From Blautia wexlerae DSM 19850 (lineage in GTDB: Bacteria; Bacillota; Clostridia; Lachnospirales; Lachnospiraceae): a stretch of DNA of 64,000 bases. Where the stretch lies: NCBI RefSeq assembly GCF_025148125.1, contig NZ_CP102267.1:1808501-1872500 (forward strand), read 5' to 3'. A program made the translations under genes and the position numbers. Position 1 is the stretch's first letter. Every line of letters begins with the position of its first letter. The notes under the pieces were generated by a model, which had not been told where the DNA came from, ran no database searches, and was given only the letters and a program-made list of their open reading frames with translations. Positions 62,653 through 64,000 of the stretch are shown here, in pieces.

Positions 62653-63570
62653 TTATCCTTTTTGCTTAGGAAAGCACACTACAATTTCAAAAACATTATT
62701 ATTTAGAGAAGCACTGATAGAACCGCCCATTTTTACTGTTAAATTCTTTGCTATTGTGAGACCCAAACCGGTTGTTTTGCGGGAACGGGATAAATCTGTT
62801 GTATAAAAACGATTAAATATTTTGTCTATATCAGATTCATTTATGCTGTCTGTAAAATTCTGAAAAGAAAAATGGTAATTTTCATTATCATCATAAGATG
62901 AAAAATGATAATCACTTTTCCCATGTGACAAGGCATTAGAAATGATATTTTCAAAAATTCTGGTTACTGCTTTTTCATCTCCATAAAATGGAAAAGAAAT
63001 CTCTGCAATACTTAATGCTGGAATTATTTTGCGTTCCTCAAAAGATTTAAAAAAGGAAACTGCAACAGAGCGTAAAACAGCATTTAAATCAAATGTAGTA
63101 TAAGAAAATTCCATTTCATCAGCTTCTATTCGTGCAAATTCAAACAACTGATTTAGTAACTGATTTAAAACATTCAATCTTTCATTTATAACAGCTGCTG
63201 CATCTAAATCTTCCTCGGACAACTCCGGCGATTGTAGAAGCATTTGGGTATATCCTTGAATAGCAGTCACAGGTGTTCTAAGATCATGAGCTAAATTTGT
63301 AATTGTTTCTTTGATTGCCTCATCCTTTTTTTGTAATGAATATACTTGTTTGTGGTAAACTCGAAACAATTCATTTAAAGCATTTACAAGATCGGTTATA
63401 TCGGAAGAAGGAAAATCTAATGTCAATTCCGCATGGGTAAATGAATGTAAAAGTGTTTGCAATTTCTGGCTTAACCGGGTTACCTCCCTACAATGAAGCA
63501 AGTAAAATGATAAAACAATAATAAGAGATAGTGTCACAATGATAGCATATATTTGAAGTAGCACACTCAT
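62653..63570 (-). CDS. Sensor histidine kinase
   Basis: 305 aa. One N-terminal membrane helix (IYAIIVTLSLIIVLSFYLLH), a short linker, H-box ETITNLAHDLRTPVTAIQGY (phospho-acceptor His), N-box FENIISNALSHGK, and G-boxes TTGLGLTIAKNLTVKMGGS. It has almost no extracellular loop, like the intramembrane-sensing kinases that work with antibiotic-peptide ABC exporters. It follows an ABC-2 permease by 19 bp, which supports that role. The response regulator and ATPase are presumably beyond the window. Confidence 0.85.
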   Translation of the reverse strand: MSVLLQIYAIIVTLSLIIVLSFYLLHCREVTRLSQKLQTLLHSFTHAELTLDFPSSDITDLVNALNELFRVYHKQVYSLQKKDEAIKETITNLAHDLRTPVTAIQGYTQMLLQSPELSEEDLDAAAVINERLNVLNQLLNQLFEFARIEADEMEFSYTTFDLNAVLRSVAVSFFKSFEERKIIPALSIAEISFPFYGDEKAVTRIFENIISNALSHGKSDYHFSSYDDNENYHFSFQNFTDSINESDIDKIFNRFYTTDLSRSRKTTGLGLTIAKNLTVKMGGSISASLNNNVFEIVVCFPKQKG

Positions 63571-63589
63571 AACATTATCCCTCCCTGCA

Positions 63590-64000
63590 TTATGTAATAT
63601 CTCTTTTCTTGAAAATTGTTCCTATAACTCCACCAAATATAATCATATAGGCGAAGAAAATGATAATTGCGGTTGGAAGCCATTGAACTGCCATATCTAT
63701 TCTTGTTTTATTGATATTACTAATTGCCCAAAAAATTGTGATGTTATATCCTAAGCCCAAAATACTTTCCAATCCATGAAGAACCAGATAACCAAAAAAT
63801 ATAAGCAAAGCATTAACTGCCATGCTAACTGAACTGTTTCTTATGAGAAAAACAAGTGAAATTGCGAGCGTTGATACAGCCATATGATATAATGCCTCAC
63901 AGAATATGTAGGACACTATATTGCTAATGCTTGTAAAAGTAAGACCGCTTATTCCAAAAAAAATTTTATTACATAACAAACCAATTAAAAAGGCAGACAC
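63590..64000 (-). CDS. ABC-2-type transporter permease, C-terminal part
   Basis: The visible 136 codons hold four hydrophobic segments (SISNIVSYIFCEALYHMAVS, TLAISLVFLIRN, MAVNALLIFFGYLVL, TAIIIFFAYMIIFGGVIG) and end TIFKKRDIT, like lantibiotic-immunity (MutG/MutE-type) permeases. The gene continues past the right window edge; the codon at the edge is not a trustworthy start. It is in an operon with the histidine kinase. Confidence 0.75.
   Translation of the reverse strand: MSAFLIGLLCNKIFFGISGLTFTSISNIVSYIFCEALYHMAVSTLAISLVFLIRNSSVSMAVNALLIFFGYLVLHGLESILGLGYNITIFWAISNINKTRIDMAVQWLPTAIIIFFAYMIIFGGVIGTIFKKRDIT

Noticed and set aside
1..64000. rRNA, tRNA, replication origin, CRISPR arrays
   Set aside because: Nothing resembling these was seen on either strand by eye; a covariance-model scan would be needed to exclude small RNAs.

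Overview
The window looks like an accessory (defence and mobile-element) island of a low-GC Gram-positive anaerobe, most likely a gut Lachnospiraceae-type Clostridium. This rests on AT-rich coding with strong GGAGG-type ribosome binding sites, TTGACA/TATAAT promoters, a LoaP-type NusG paralog, a TagB/TagF-like glycerophosphotransferase, group II intron debris and IS families common in such genomes. No rRNA, tRNA or CRISPR array was seen, and almost nothing looks like housekeeping DNA.

Layout. 1-8.6 kb: two near-identical IS4-family elements in inverted orientation enclose scraps (maturase tail, ExeA-like ATPase tail, split sugar-nucleotide epimerase, transposase tail) and two intact small gene pairs, one a zinc-finger/HNH-like protein with a partner. 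8.7-37.1 kb: a 26-kb block bounded by a 2.2-kb direct duplication (DUF4062 protein, VanZ-like protein, start of a nucleotidyltransferase; the left copy is frameshifted twice, the right copy intact). Inside it are an NB-ARC/TPR STAND protein, phage-lysis remnants (holin, LysM tail, broken serine recombinase), an AAA/PD-(D/E)XK protein, a TagF-like plus GT2 glycosyltransferase pair, a convergent 1107-aa STAND protein with an Mrr-like nuclease (Avs4-like layout), an NdpA-like plus membrane-protein pair, a tyrosine recombinase, a three-gene RelA/SpoT-domain operon and a broken IS66. 37.1-48.4 kb: a group II intron remnant, a loaP gene and a six-gene operon: phosphoribosyltransferase-like protein, unknown protein, HD plus HSP90-like GHKL ATPase (1157 aa), XRE regulator, and two paralogous ADP-ribosyltransferase-like proteins, one with two membrane helices. 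48.4-51.7 kb: broken integrase, IS4 relic, IS1182 element. 51.9-59.3 kb: a single-gene cassette between 15-bp inverted repeats, then metallo-beta-lactamase-fold protein, trypsin-like protease and Rad50/SMC-like ATPase, matching a Lamassu-type (hydrolase/protease) defence system. 59.3-64 kb: RT and IS5 scraps, a complete IS21 istAB pair, then a histidine kinase and an ABC-2 permease on the minus strand running off the right edge.

How it works together. At least six separate candidate anti-phage or toxin modules lie side by side, separated by transposon scars. A short palindrome, GGGGTCWGACCC, recurs at about fourteen junctions between unrelated fragments, seems to derive from the IS4 element ends, and records how the island was assembled and pruned. 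The most novel candidate is the LoaP-headed operon at 37.7-48.4 kb. A NusG paralog, a leader hairpin, an intra-operon intrinsic terminator and a promoter-proximal operator suggest processive antitermination controlling a system that joins an HSP90-like sensor/chaperone, a PRPP-binding-fold protein and two putative ADP-ribosylating effectors. Functions are inferred from motifs read by eye; no database search was possible.
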